From assembly GCF_030816075.1 (NCBI RefSeq), contig NZ_JAUSXO010000001.1, positions 1,612,001-1,676,000 of the forward strand: a DNA stretch of 64,000 nt, given 5' to 3'. The translations under genes were made by a program, and so were the position numbers. Each line of letters starts with the position of its first letter. Position 1 is the first letter of the stretch. Below are positions 8,788 through 16,751 of this stretch, piece after piece. The notes below the pieces were generated by a model that saw only the letters and a program-made list of their open reading frames with translations, was not told the origin of the DNA and ran no database searches. This DNA comes from Arthrobacter agilis. GTDB taxonomy: Bacteria; Actinomycetota; Actinomycetes; Actinomycetales; Micrococcaceae.

Positions 8788-9180
8788 TCAGCCACGTACA
8801 GCAGCGACGGCTTCGATCTCCACGAGTTGGCCCTCGTAGCCGAGAACCGTGACACCGAGAAGGGTGCTCGGCACGTCATTGGCGCCGAATGCCTGGCGAA
8901 CGATCTCCCATGCCCTGACGAGATCAGCCCGATCAGTCGATGCCACGAGCACACGGGTACTGATCACGTCCTCGAGCGCGGCTCCAGCCTCATCGAGTGC
9001 GGTCTTCATGTTCCCAAGACACTGTCGCGCCTGGACTGCATAGTCACCTTTGCCGACCGTCGCTCCGGCTTCGTCGAGAGGGCATGACCCCGCGAGGAAG
9101 ATCAATCGCGCATCCGCAGGCGCTGTGGCCGCGTAGGCGTACGGCGCCGGGGAGAGGATGCTGGATCGGATCAACGTCAC
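8788..9180 (-). CDS. RidA family protein (YjgF/YER057c/UK114)
   Basis: A 130-residue protein spanning the RidA fold. Visible family features are the LIFLAGSCPLDEAG block, the QARQCLGNMKTALDEAGA helix, VISTRVLVAS and the C-terminal LVEIEAVAAV. Canonical RidA removes reactive enamine/imine intermediates formed by PLP enzymes, using an Arg in the R-V-V motif; here R appears in STRVLV. The final segment shows EIEAVA, close to the family EI(E)A-A ending. Many RidA paralogues (Rid1-7) have other or unknown substrates, so the exact activity is open. It lies 50 bp downstream of the TPR gene on the same strand. Confidence 0.85.
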   Translation of the reverse strand: MTLIRSSILSPAPYAYAATAPADARLIFLAGSCPLDEAGATVGKGDYAVQARQCLGNMKTALDEAGAALEDVISTRVLVASTDRADLVRAWEIVRQAFGANDVPSTLLGVTVLGYEGQLVEIEAVAAVRG

Positions 9181-9230
9181 TACTGAATTTCATCAGAGCT
9201 CTACTTTCCTTCGTATCGACACATGACCGG

Positions 9231-9731
9231 CTACGAGTGGTCGTCGCCAAGGGACCGTATGTGGGCAGCGTTGCCACTGATGGCTGCCAGGTATCGCTCG
9301 ATGTCGCGAGAGCGAACGAACTCCACCACCAGATCAAGCAGGGACGCGACAGATGCACTCGATCGACCCGCCGCATGAAGGGTGATGGCCTCGAAGGCCC
9401 CTAGCGCCGGCGAGCCGGGAAACGCGGTACGAGCTGTCCTGAAGACCTCGAGCGACGCCTCGAACTCGCCCAGGTTCCTGAGCGTCGACCCGTACTGGAT
9501 GTAGCACCGGCGCAGCAGATCCCCTTCGAGCCCGGCAGCAAGAGCTTCCTCATAGAACTTCCGCGCGATGTCTTCCTGTCCCGCGGTATCGTAGGCCCCG
9601 CCGATTTCGTAGAGCACTCGCGCATCCCCCGGATGGGAAGCGTAGTAGGGAAGCAAAGCGTCGATGGTCGGCTGCATATTGTCGCGGTCCCGACGCTCGA
9701 GAATCAGGTCGAGCTCATCATCCAGAGTCAT
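9231..9731 (-). CDS. tetratricopeptide repeat protein
   Basis: A 166-residue soluble protein made of about three TPR-like helix pairs (TPR_5 type). The clearest is VLYEIGGAYDTAGQEDIARK followed by FYEEAL, then LRNLGEFEASLEVFRTARTA. The start ATG (MTLDDELDLI) is preferred to an in-frame ATG at 9755 because it opens the acidic helix typical of these proteins. TPR proteins scaffold protein-protein contacts; the partner is unknown. It diverges from the S66 peptidase gene across a 199-bp region (9732-9930) and may be co-transcribed with the RidA gene. Confidence 0.75.
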   Translation of the reverse strand: MTLDDELDLILERRDRDNMQPTIDALLPYYASHPGDARVLYEIGGAYDTAGQEDIARKFYEEALAAGLEGDLLRRCYIQYGSTLRNLGEFEASLEVFRTARTAFPGSPALGAFEAITLHAAGRSSASVASLLDLVVEFVRSRDIERYLAAISGNAAHIRSLGDDHS

Positions 9732-9930
9732 TCCGTCACTTTCGCACACGACCATCCGTCTGCCCGTATATCGATCCGCAGCTGACCTTAGCCTCCCCCG
9801 CGTACTGCGGTGTCCGCAGGCAGAGCAAAGCGTGCGCTCGGAAAGTCGGAAGGGGCGGACCTGCGCCGGCCGATGTGCTTCCAGAAGCGCATGGACTTTG
9901 AATGAATTGTTCGGCTGATCTAATGATCGG

Positions 9931-10983
9931 ATGACATCACAGACCTTCTCCGTCCTCAAGAAGGCGGTCGCTGGTGATCGGGTCGCTGTTCTTTCCCCGG
10001 CGTTCGCGGCGCCGGCGATCGCGACGGATGTTCACGAGCAGGCGATGAGACGGCTGTCGGAGACGACCGGGTTGGTGCCGGTCGAATATCCGACGACCAG
10101 ACAACTCGGCGCGTCCCCGCAGGCCCGGGCCGTCGACATCACCGCAGCATTCGCCGATCCGAGTATCCGTGCCGTGCTCGCGACGATCGGAGGAAATGAC
10201 CAGATCACCGTGATCAGGCACCTCGACGCTGCGGTCATCGCCGCCAACCCGAAACCGTTCCTCGGGTACAGCGACAATACGAACCTGCACAACTTCCTGT
10301 GGGGACTGGGGGTGCCGAGCTACTACGGGGGTTCGACGCAGGTGCATCTGGGTGCGGGACCACACATCGATGACCTGCACCTCCTTTCTCTCCGCGCCGC
10401 GCTCCTCGACGGCGGCAGTATCGAACTGACCGATCCGGGCGAGTCGGAGGACTACGGAGTGCCTTGGACGGATGCTCGCGCCCTGACCGAGTTCGGCAGT
10501 CGTGAGGCGACAGCACCGTGGATGTGGTCGGGCCCGCGAAAGGTCGTCGAAGGCCCCTCCTGGGGAGGGTGCCTCGAAGTCATCGACCAGATCGCGCTGG
10601 CCGACCGGATGCCATCCGTTGCGGATCTGGCCGGAGCGATCCTGTTGTTCGAGACCAGCGAGGAGCTACCCCCGGCGGACGACGTGGTGGGTTGGGTGCG
10701 AGCCCTGGGTGAAAGAGGGATCCTCGAAGCTGTTGCCGGCGTGTTGGTAGCTCGCCCACCGGTCAGCCGCTTGGGCGAACCAGTCCCTTCAGCCGATGAC
10801 CGCGCGCGACTGCGGGCAGAGCAGAGCGATGCGATGACTGGACAGATCAACGCGTACAACCCGGACGCGGTCGTCTGCGTCGGTGTTCCGTTCGGCCACA
10901 CCCGACCTCAGTGGGTCCTCCCTCACGGTGGGCTCATCCGCCTGGACGGAAGTACCGGAACAGTCACAGCCGACTACGGCTGA
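9931..10983 (+). CDS. S66 family peptidase (LD-carboxypeptidase / MccF-like)
   Basis: A 350-residue cytoplasmic serine peptidase of family S66. The nucleophile block is FLGYSDNTNL, the GxSD motif with the catalytic Ser near residue 113. The Glu (FETSEE, about 250) and C-terminal His (FGHTRPQWVLP, about 321) complete the expected Ser-Glu-His triad. The GGNDQ oxyanion motif near 90 also fits. Family members cleave the L,D bond of murein tetrapeptides during recycling (LdcA) or hydrolyse microcin C-type acyl-AMP amides (MccF). Length and the SYYGG segment resemble the MccF-like branch, but substrate cannot be told from sequence. It is monocistronic. Confidence 0.85.
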   Translation: MTSQTFSVLKKAVAGDRVAVLSPAFAAPAIATDVHEQAMRRLSETTGLVPVEYPTTRQLGASPQARAVDITAAFADPSIRAVLATIGGNDQITVIRHLDAAVIAANPKPFLGYSDNTNLHNFLWGLGVPSYYGGSTQVHLGAGPHIDDLHLLSLRAALLDGGSIELTDPGESEDYGVPWTDARALTEFGSREATAPWMWSGPRKVVEGPSWGGCLEVIDQIALADRMPSVADLAGAILLFETSEELPPADDVVGWVRALGERGILEAVAGVLVARPPVSRLGEPVPSADDRARLRAEQSDAMTGQINAYNPDAVVCVGVPFGHTRPQWVLPHGGLIRLDGSTGTVTADYG

Positions 10984-11145
10984 CGCGCTGTCCGCGTTAC
11001 CCATCGACGCCGTCGACTATGTGGAGTCGACCTCCGTCCCAGGACTGGCGGCGAATCGGGGTCTGGACCTCGCCGCTACCTTGTAGGGACCTCTTGATTC
11101 GACCCAGGCAGCGAACCGCCACCGGAGCTGCTCTAGGCTCGTCGG

Positions 11146-12393
11146 ATGGACGATCGCAACGCACCGCAAGTGTCATCGATCAGTGCAAGGCAACGGTGCG
11201 ATGAGTGGTGTCCGTCCGGTGAGCACTCCCACTTCCTCGGCTCCTACGAGCCGCTCACGGCGTCACGACGCGATGCAGCGGATGTGGAGGACGTCGTCCC
11301 TTCGAAGGCTCCGCAGGAGATCGATGTGTGGTTGACCGAGTGGCAGGTGGCGGAGGACGGTTTCGACGTCGTCCTCGATGAAGAAGTCGACTGGGCGTTG
11401 GTACCCATGGACCAGGAGTGGCTCGCTCGTTTGTTCGCGGGCCGGCGATCGGTGCCCCTCCAACGCGATACTTACGCCGGCGCAGTAGGAGAAAGGTACG
11501 GATCGTCGGAGTGGACCCACCTTTCGGGACGTGTGACGCGAATCGATCAGGTATCGGCGCGGTACCCGGCCGACCGTGGGACCGGGTTGGCGGACGTGGG
11601 GAGCGCAATGCAACACACCGTGGCCAGCGTGCAGGACTTCCGCAGTCATGACGGGCATCGTGTCGGGTGGATCGTGAGAATCCGCGATTCCGCGCACCGA
11701 CCCCTCCACCCGTCGATCGCGCGTGCGAGGTACTGTTGCGAGCACTTCATCGACGGGTCGCCGTTGGCGGCTGGCGATGACTACATCACTTCAGGGGGAC
11801 TTTCAGTGACAGGTCACAGCGACACTGCGTGGAATTCAGCCGGTGCGCCACCGCGTCTCGCGGATCCGCGTCGAATCGGAACTCTTGTCGGGTTGTTCGG
11901 CGCGTATGTCTTCGTGTTCTCCTACACGCCGGGTTTCGCAGACCTCCTACCTGCCGTCGCGCGCACCCTGGTCATCGGTGCCGTCACCCTCACCGTCTGG
12001 TTCCTTTTCGCCTCGCCGCGCTACCTCGGCCCGTTCACTGCTCCTCGTGGACAGCAGATCGGAATGTATCTCCTGTGCGTGATCATGGAGTTCGCGCTGA
12101 TCGCTTTCGGCACCGGATGGCTCACCTCGAGGGGCACGTTGGAGCTTCAACCAGCGCTGATCGCCCTGGTCGTCGGTCTCCACTTCATACCCTTCGCCTG
12201 GGCATTCAAGGAACGCATGTTCTACACGCTCGGAGGAATTCTTGCCGGCCTGGGTGGCCTGGGCCTGCTCATCGGCACGCGGACCAGTGCTCTCGGAGCG
12301 GCCGTCGGGTCGGGGCTGGTCATGTCCGTCATCCTCCTCGCCTACAGTCTCGGGCTGTTCGCTACTTCGCAGAAGGCCATGGCTCGACGCTGA
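11146..12393 (+). CDS. DUF6578-like domain joined in frame to a polytopic membrane domain
   Basis: A continuous 415-codon frame with two unlike parts. Residues about 50-205 resemble DUF6578 (IDVWLTEWQVAEDGFDVVL, then SARYPADRGTGLA). Residues 221-415 form six hydrophobic helices (GTLVGLFGAYVFVFSYTPGF onward). A good internal start exists: GTG at 11806, preceded by AGGGGGAC, would give MTGHSDTAWN and the membrane part alone. So this may be two genes whose first stop has been lost or frameshifted, a true fusion, or one gene with an internal start. The upstream ATG at 11146 has no good ribosome-binding site. The 162-bp gap before it (10984-11145) is empty. Confidence 0.55.
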   Translation: MDDRNAPQVSSISARQRCDEWCPSGEHSHFLGSYEPLTASRRDAADVEDVVPSKAPQEIDVWLTEWQVAEDGFDVVLDEEVDWALVPMDQEWLARLFAGRRSVPLQRDTYAGAVGERYGSSEWTHLSGRVTRIDQVSARYPADRGTGLADVGSAMQHTVASVQDFRSHDGHRVGWIVRIRDSAHRPLHPSIARARYCCEHFIDGSPLAAGDDYITSGGLSVTGHSDTAWNSAGAPPRLADPRRIGTLVGLFGAYVFVFSYTPGFADLLPAVARTLVIGAVTLTVWFLFASPRYLGPFTAPRGQQIGMYLLCVIMEFALIAFGTGWLTSRGTLELQPALIALVVGLHFIPFAWAFKERMFYTLGGILAGLGGLGLLIGTRTSALGAAVGSGLVMSVILLAYSLGLFATSQKAMARR

Positions 12394-12467
12394 CGATCGC
12401 TCCACCAAGAGGTCCGCCCAGTTCTTCCGCCCGCAGCGCCGGAACGGACCGACGCCGGGCATCATCA

Positions 12468-12677
12468 GTGTCCTTCGGTCTGGTGGTCCTCCTCGGTGGA
12501 GTGTCGATGGGGGCCTTCGGTCGAGGAATAGCCCTCGCCGACGCAGGTCGGTCCTCCTGGATGGTCGACTCCCTGATCCTGCTCAGCCTTGTCGGCATAC
12601 CGGCTTTCCTCCTGACGGGCTTCATCGCCTTGCTGAAGACCCGGCAGGCACAACATCCAGCACCTCTTCCCCGGTGA
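12468..12677 (+). CDS. small two-helix membrane protein, unknown
   Basis: A 69-residue frame starting at GTG. The first helix (FGLVVLLGGVSMGAFGRGIA) is preceded by a basic RRR segment if translation begins further upstream. The second helix is LILLSLVGIPAFLLTGFIAL, and the tail is basic. It lies 74 bp after the membrane-protein gene and in another frame. The start is poorly marked. The hydrophobic pattern argues for a real gene, but no family is recognised. Confidence 0.4.
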   Translation: MSFGLVVLLGGVSMGAFGRGIALADAGRSSWMVDSLILLSLVGIPAFLLTGFIALLKTRQAQHPAPLPR

Positions 12678-12887
12678 AGAATCGCCATGGTTCGGAGCTG
12701 CCTCTTCGCGACCATCGACGTGTCACCGTCTGCCCGACCGATGCGCCCGGTTCCGCTTCCGGGATGCGTCCTGATGGGGGCCGATCCGGGCCCGGCATTG
12801 ATGCCGCTGCAGACTGCGCTCATACTCAGACCACAGCAAGATGCGATCCATCGAGCAGATTCCCACCGATCGACCCTCAGGAGCAAG

Positions 12888-13202
12888 ATGTCCGGTGCAG
12901 CCCTGGCGAAGTCAGCCATGAAGTTCGGGACAAGGCTCGGCATCATTGCCATCGCCCTGCTGGTTCTCGGCCCGTTCATCAACAGGAACTTCGGAGTCGG
13001 GGACAGCCTGAGCCTCATGCCGCTTCCCGAGGTCTGGGAATCAGCGCCCGCAGCCGTGCTGGTGTCGCTGACGTACCTGATCGTGCTGGTGCCGTGCATG
13101 GTGCTCGCCGCCGCACTCATCACGACCTCCCTGGTGATCCGTCACGCGGAAGCAAACGACCAAGGGATGGCTTCGGAGGACTCGGCGTTCACCACCCACT
13201 GA
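12888..13202 (+). CDS. small two-helix membrane protein, unknown
   Basis: A 104-residue protein starting MSGAALAKSAMKFGTRLG, with AGGAGC five bases upstream of the ATG. It has transmembrane helices at about 18-34 and 58-86 (VLVSLTYLIVLVPCMVLAAA) and an acidic C-terminal tail. The frame could be extended upstream to 12687, but that part looks non-coding. It is the third consecutive plus-strand gene for a small or polytopic membrane protein (11.1-13.2 kb). No family is recognised. Confidence 0.55.
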   Translation: MSGAALAKSAMKFGTRLGIIAIALLVLGPFINRNFGVGDSLSLMPLPEVWESAPAAVLVSLTYLIVLVPCMVLAAALITTSLVIRHAEANDQGMASEDSAFTTH

Positions 13203-13290
13203 TTCCTGGTTCCCCGACCAGCACGAGCACGCCTGAGGACCGGGTGGCGGCCGCTTCGCCGGCGGGGCATGGCCGCATACACTCGGCGGA

Positions 13291-13719
13291 ATGGAAGCTC
13301 TGACCCTGACGGAAGATCAGTATCGGGATGCCATCTCGCTGTGGGAGGCCACGGGCCTCACGCTTCCTTGGAATGACCCGACGGCGGACTTGCTCCGCGC
13401 GATCAATGGCGAGTCGTCCACTGTTCTCGGCTGCACCATGCACGGCGATCTGGTGGCTACCGCGATGGTGGGACACGACGGTCACCGCGGGTGGGTCTAC
13501 TACTTGGCGGTCGCCCCGCAGAAGCAGGGACACGGCCTCGGCCGCCTGATGATGGAGGCGTGTGAGCAGTGGCTGATCGAACGTGGCGCCGTGAAAGTGC
13601 ACCTCATGATCCGCACGACCAACGAAGCGGTCATCGGCTTCTACGACGGGCTGGGATACGAGCTCTCGGACGTGCAGGTAAGAGCGAAGTGGCTGAACGG
13701 GGACGGAGAAGCATCCTGA
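13291..13719 (+). CDS. GNAT family N-acetyltransferase, YpeA-like
   Basis: A 142-residue GNAT protein that aligns along its length with E. coli YpeA as I remember it. The shared features are the ISLWEATGLTLPWNDP start, GHDGHRGWVYYLAV, the acetyl-CoA loop PQKQGHGLGRLMM (Q/RxxGxG/A pattern) and the C-terminal FYDGLGYELSDV. It would transfer an acetyl group from acetyl-CoA to an amine, perhaps a protein or antibiotic-like acceptor. YpeA itself has protein lysine acetyltransferase activity reported. It is monocistronic with an 88-bp upstream gap. Confidence 0.85.
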   Translation: MEALTLTEDQYRDAISLWEATGLTLPWNDPTADLLRAINGESSTVLGCTMHGDLVATAMVGHDGHRGWVYYLAVAPQKQGHGLGRLMMEACEQWLIERGAVKVHLMIRTTNEAVIGFYDGLGYELSDVQVRAKWLNGDGEAS

Positions 13720-13806
13720 GTGGTCGGACTGCGGAGCGCGAACCACGCATCCTCGGAGTGCGGCCCGCGCGCATCCAACTGGTCCATCGTCCAGCGTCGT
13801 CGTGCC

Positions 13807-14286
13807 TCAGGTGGGAAGGTATGGCCGGTACGGGTCGAGGGTTCCGTCGACGACGGGGACGAGAAGGTCGACGTCGCCTTCGGTGGTTTCGGCCGTCAGC
13901 GTCGTTCGAGCACCTGGTGCATCGCCTGCCGTCCTCAGGAGCGTCTCGACCGTATCCAGGGGCACGCTGCCCTCAGCCTCGACAGTCAGCACCGTCTCCT
14001 CATCGGCGTCGCTGATCGTCACATCGACCGGCTGCCCTCCCGTGTTCTCGATCGTGCCGAGGAGCCTTGCCGGTTCTCCCTCGGCGTCGGTCACGAGCAG
14101 GACGCTCCGCAGTTCCACAGCACCGATGCTCTTGTCGTCCCCGACCGCCGTGGAGTTCCAATGATCTTCTCCCCCAGACGCGCATCCGGTGAGAAGAAGT
14201 GCCGTTCCAACCAGGGCAGCACCCACCCGGCGAGCCGAGGAGGCGTCGGAGTGGACATGCGGGGGCGGAGATGAGAACAGGACCAT
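13807..14286 (-). CDS. putative lipoprotein, unknown function
   Basis: A 159-residue exported lipoprotein. After an unusually long N-region (residues 1-19) comes a hydrophobic core (VGAALVGTALLL) and a lipobox LLTGC, so Cys35 would be diacylated. The mature part is beta-rich and acidic (AVELRSVLLVTDAEGEPAR, then LLGTIENTGGQPVDVTISD) and resembles the immunoglobulin-like fold of many actinobacterial surface lipoproteins. The start ATG is marked by GAGGAG. It is convergent with the acetyltransferase gene. The 179-bp gap 14287-14465 upstream holds its promoter but nothing else that I recognise. Confidence 0.7.
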   Translation of the reverse strand: MVLFSSPPPHVHSDASSARRVGAALVGTALLLTGCASGGEDHWNSTAVGDDKSIGAVELRSVLLVTDAEGEPARLLGTIENTGGQPVDVTISDADEETVLTVEAEGSVPLDTVETLLRTAGDAPGARTTLTAETTEGDVDLLVPVVDGTLDPYRPYLPT

Positions 14287-14465
14287 GAGGACTCCTCAGT
14301 AGATTTTCTGTCTGATGCCACCGTAGGCAGATCCCCCGGCGCGACGACACCGTCGATGCACGACTGCAACCGCACTCCCGGGAAACGCCTAGCGCCTACA
14401 CCGAGAACACTCCGGTTCGGCCCGACGGGCCCCGGACTCCAGGTCATGGCCCGGGGGCTATCGAC

Positions 14466-14858
14466 CTACCCGGCGTGTGGCGATGTCGTGAGCGCCTCCA
14501 GATGCAGTTCGATCCAGGTGATGGCGTCGTCCTCGGAGGTGAAGTAGCTCGTGGGGTGCACCGCCGTGTGCGCGCCTCCTGCGAGGATCTCGTCCATCGG
14601 TCCGACGCCGAGGAGCGCCGCCGCGATGACTCGGGAGTCCGCATTGAATGTCTCGCGCGCTTCCTGCGTCTGATGCACGATCGCGGTCATCTCCACCAGG
14701 ATCGCGTACGGCTTGTGACCGGCCAGACAGAAGCTCGCCTCGAGAACATCGGCGGCGTCCTTGCCGGAGATCGTGGATCCTTCCACCCACTCCAGGCGCT
14801 GGATCCCATCCGGGCGCCGGCTGAGCCACGCCTTGCCATGGGCCGCTCGTCTACGCAT
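14466..14858 (-). CDS. DUF7793-like (STAS/SpoIIAA-type) protein
   Basis: A 130-residue soluble protein. It opens with a basic segment (MRRRAAHGKAWLSRRPDG), then a beta-rich stretch (IQRLEWVEGSTISGKDAADV). The core ILVEMTAIVHQTQEARETFN corresponds to the D-L-x2-x2-RxxR-like strand-helix of STAS-like proteins that bear on anti-sigma control or carbohydrate sensing. The C-terminus is helical. The ATG at 14858 has GGAG seven bases upstream; an in-frame ATG at 14930 adds 24 residues without such a site. The family name is given from memory and should be checked. Regulatory role is inference. Confidence 0.55.
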   Translation of the reverse strand: MRRRAAHGKAWLSRRPDGIQRLEWVEGSTISGKDAADVLEASFCLAGHKPYAILVEMTAIVHQTQEARETFNADSRVIAAALLGVGPMDEILAGGAHTAVHPTSYFTSEDDAITWIELHLEALTTSPHAG

Positions 14859-15050
14859 TGAAGTCTCCGCCCTTGCCCTACCTGATGCGAAGACTACTCG
14901 GACAAGCCCACCAGCCGGCGCATCGTGCACGGCGTGGGATCAGATGCGTTTCCGGAACGTGATCTGGTAACCGTGGTCTTCCGGCGTTGGACGATGCCGG
15001 CCGGCGCCGGCGGAACTCGAGAGCACCCACGCGCAGAATCCTTGTCCTAC
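14859..15050. other. gap upstream of the first 52-bp element, no gene seen
   Basis: About 190 bp between the DUF7793-like gene and the first copy of the shared element. GC-rich dyads (CCGGCGCCGG near 15000) are present. Nothing else is recognisable. Confidence 0.4.
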
Positions 15051-15102
15051 AGGGCATTTTCACCCTGCAGTTCCGCGACCGCTGAGTGACAGCATGAGCG
15101 CA
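15051..15102 (+). repeat. 52-bp shared upstream element, copy A
   Basis: Copy A aligns without gaps to copy B at 17758-17809, with 43 of 52 positions identical. The first ten bases (AGGGCATTTT) and the last twelve (AGCATGAGCGCA) are identical; most differences are in the middle. AGGG and CCCT form a short inverted repeat around CATTTTCA. The element ends in an ATG that opens a 76-codon frame leading into the DJ-1/PfpI gene. Its repetition before two unlike membrane-protein genes that flank a regulator gene suggests a common operator or promoter. Confidence 0.7.
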
Positions 15103-15324
15103 CCACCCGCTCCAGCGCGCAGGACCACGCACGGCTGCCGTACCCAGGTACCCCCGACCCAGGGTCCAGGACGACGTCCTGCTCCGCTGCGAAGCACAGT
15201 CAGGAAGGCCACGAAGAACACCATGCACCCCATCGAATCCGGGACCGCCGCACACCCTCGCGGCAGTGAACCCACGACCCCAGCGGTCACGCGGCTCCAC
15301 CACAGTGCTGAGGCAACCCGATGA
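15094..15324 (+). CDS. possible leader peptide frame (76 codons) before the DJ-1 gene
   Basis: The ATG is the conserved one at the end of element copy A, and the TGA overlaps the next start as ATGA at 15321-15324. This geometry would allow translational coupling. The sequence is Pro/Arg/Thr-rich (MSAPPAPARRTTHGCRTQ) and low in complexity, with no family resemblance, so it may simply be an open frame in a GC-rich leader. The equivalent frame after copy B is only three codons (17801-17812), also ending ATGA on the next gene. Confidence 0.25.
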   Translation: MSAPPAPARRTTHGCRTQVPPTQGPGRRPAPLRSTVRKATKNTMHPIESGTAAHPRGSEPTTPAVTRLHHSAEATR

Positions 15325-16730
15325 GCGCCACCAGGATCGGCACGTCCCACCCTTCCTCCGCCCGCAGACTCGTTCTTCGCCGCATCGGGGCTGCCATCCT
15401 CGGCACCGGGATCACGCTGATCACCCTCATCGCCCTGCTCTGGGCCGGTGCTGCCGCCGCCCCCACCGAGGCGCTGATGGTCCAGGACGGCGGGAGCGCG
15501 GCAAGCGTGCCCTCTTCGGACGGCCCGATCGTGGTCGCCGTGGCCCTCGGCCGGTCCGGCACCGACGCGGCCGACGCCCTGGCCCCCTACGAGGTCTTCG
15601 CCCGCTCGACGCACTTCTCGGTCTACACCGTCGCCGCGACCTCGGATCCTGTCCCGCTCAACGGCGGACTGAGTGTGCTGCCGACGTACACCTTCGAGGA
15701 CGCGGCCATAGGGGCCGCGCCGGCGCCGGACGTCGTCGTCGTTCCCGCGGTCAACGACCCAGCGGGCGACGACGAAACGGAGTTGCGCGACTACGTGGTG
15801 GACGGGGCCCGGTCGGGCGCCCAGATCCTCGGTGTCTGCGCGGGTTCGAGGGTCCTGGCCGCAACGGGGCTGCTGGACGGCCACCGCGCCACGTCGCACT
15901 GGTCCCGAATCATCGAGCTCGAGGAATCGAATCCCGACGTCACGTGGGTGACCGGTCAGCGGTACGTCCAGGACCGGGGTATCACCACCTCTGCGGGAGT
16001 GACCTCCGGCATCCCCGCTGCACTGCGCCTCATGCAGCAGCTTGCCGGCGATACGGAAGCCGAGCGTGTCGGTGCAGACATGGCCTACCCGTCGTGGTCG
16101 CTGGACGCCTCCACCGCCATCCCGGTCCAGCGGTTCGCACCGACCGATCTCGGCGTCGGTCTCAACGCCGTCCTGCCCTGGTTCCGTCCGACGGTCGGGG
16201 TCGCCCTCGCTGAGGGGGTCGGCGAAGTGGATGCCTCGGCCCCGTTCGAGGTTGCAGGGTACTCGTCAGCCACGACGGCCCTTCCCGTCGGCGCTGGATC
16301 CAGCATCACCACCGCTCACGGGCTGGTTCTCCTCACCGCACCGACCTCGGCCGCTCCGAGCAGCCTGGATCGCGTGCTGGTGGCGTCCAGCGGAGACCCG
16401 GAAGAACGCGCTTCACTGGACCGCTGGGCGCGGGGCCAGGGGATCCCCTCCTCGACGCTGCGCACGTCGTCCGGGCACGGGGGGTTCGACGCCGCGCTGG
16501 CGGACCTGGCAGCACACGGCGGGCCGGGCCTCGCGGACTCGACCGCCAAGATGCTCGACTACCCCGCCCGCAGCGCCGAGCAGGCACAGCTGTGGGTGCC
16601 ACCCCGACCCGGGGCCCTCCTCGTCGTCGCCTGCGCCCTCGCTCTCACTGCCGGCCTCACTCCCCTCCTGGTGCGAGTCCGGCAGCGACGCCGACCGGCT
16701 GGGCACAGCGTCCGCATGCACTCCGCGTGA
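15321..16730 (+). CDS. membrane-anchored DJ-1/PfpI (class I GATase-like) protein
   Basis: A 469-residue protein anchored at both ends. Helix one is at about 21-46 and helix two at about 432-452, followed by a basic tail. Residues about 68-230 form a DJ-1/PfpI domain with the nucleophile elbow VCAG (Cys173). The block LAATGLLDGHRATSHW is nearly the same as LAAAGLLDGKRATTHW in the neighbouring GlxA-type regulator, so the two are paralogous sensor domains. Residues about 285-420 look like a second, degenerate DJ-1 domain (TVGVALAEGVGEVDASAPFE) without Cys. It starts at ATGA overlapping the frame behind element copy A. A role as membrane-tethered partner or sensor for the regulator is inference. 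Confidence 0.7.
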   Translation: MSATRIGTSHPSSARRLVLRRIGAAILGTGITLITLIALLWAGAAAAPTEALMVQDGGSAASVPSSDGPIVVAVALGRSGTDAADALAPYEVFARSTHFSVYTVAATSDPVPLNGGLSVLPTYTFEDAAIGAAPAPDVVVVPAVNDPAGDDETELRDYVVDGARSGAQILGVCAGSRVLAATGLLDGHRATSHWSRIIELEESNPDVTWVTGQRYVQDRGITTSAGVTSGIPAALRLMQQLAGDTEAERVGADMAYPSWSLDASTAIPVQRFAPTDLGVGLNAVLPWFRPTVGVALAEGVGEVDASAPFEVAGYSSATTALPVGAGSSITTAHGLVLLTAPTSAAPSSLDRVLVASSGDPEERASLDRWARGQGIPSSTLRTSSGHGGFDAALADLAAHGGPGLADSTAKMLDYPARSAEQAQLWVPPRPGALLVVACALALTAGLTPLLVRVRQRRRPAGHSVRMHSA

Positions 16731-16751
16731 TGGTCGATCACGCCGGAAGTG

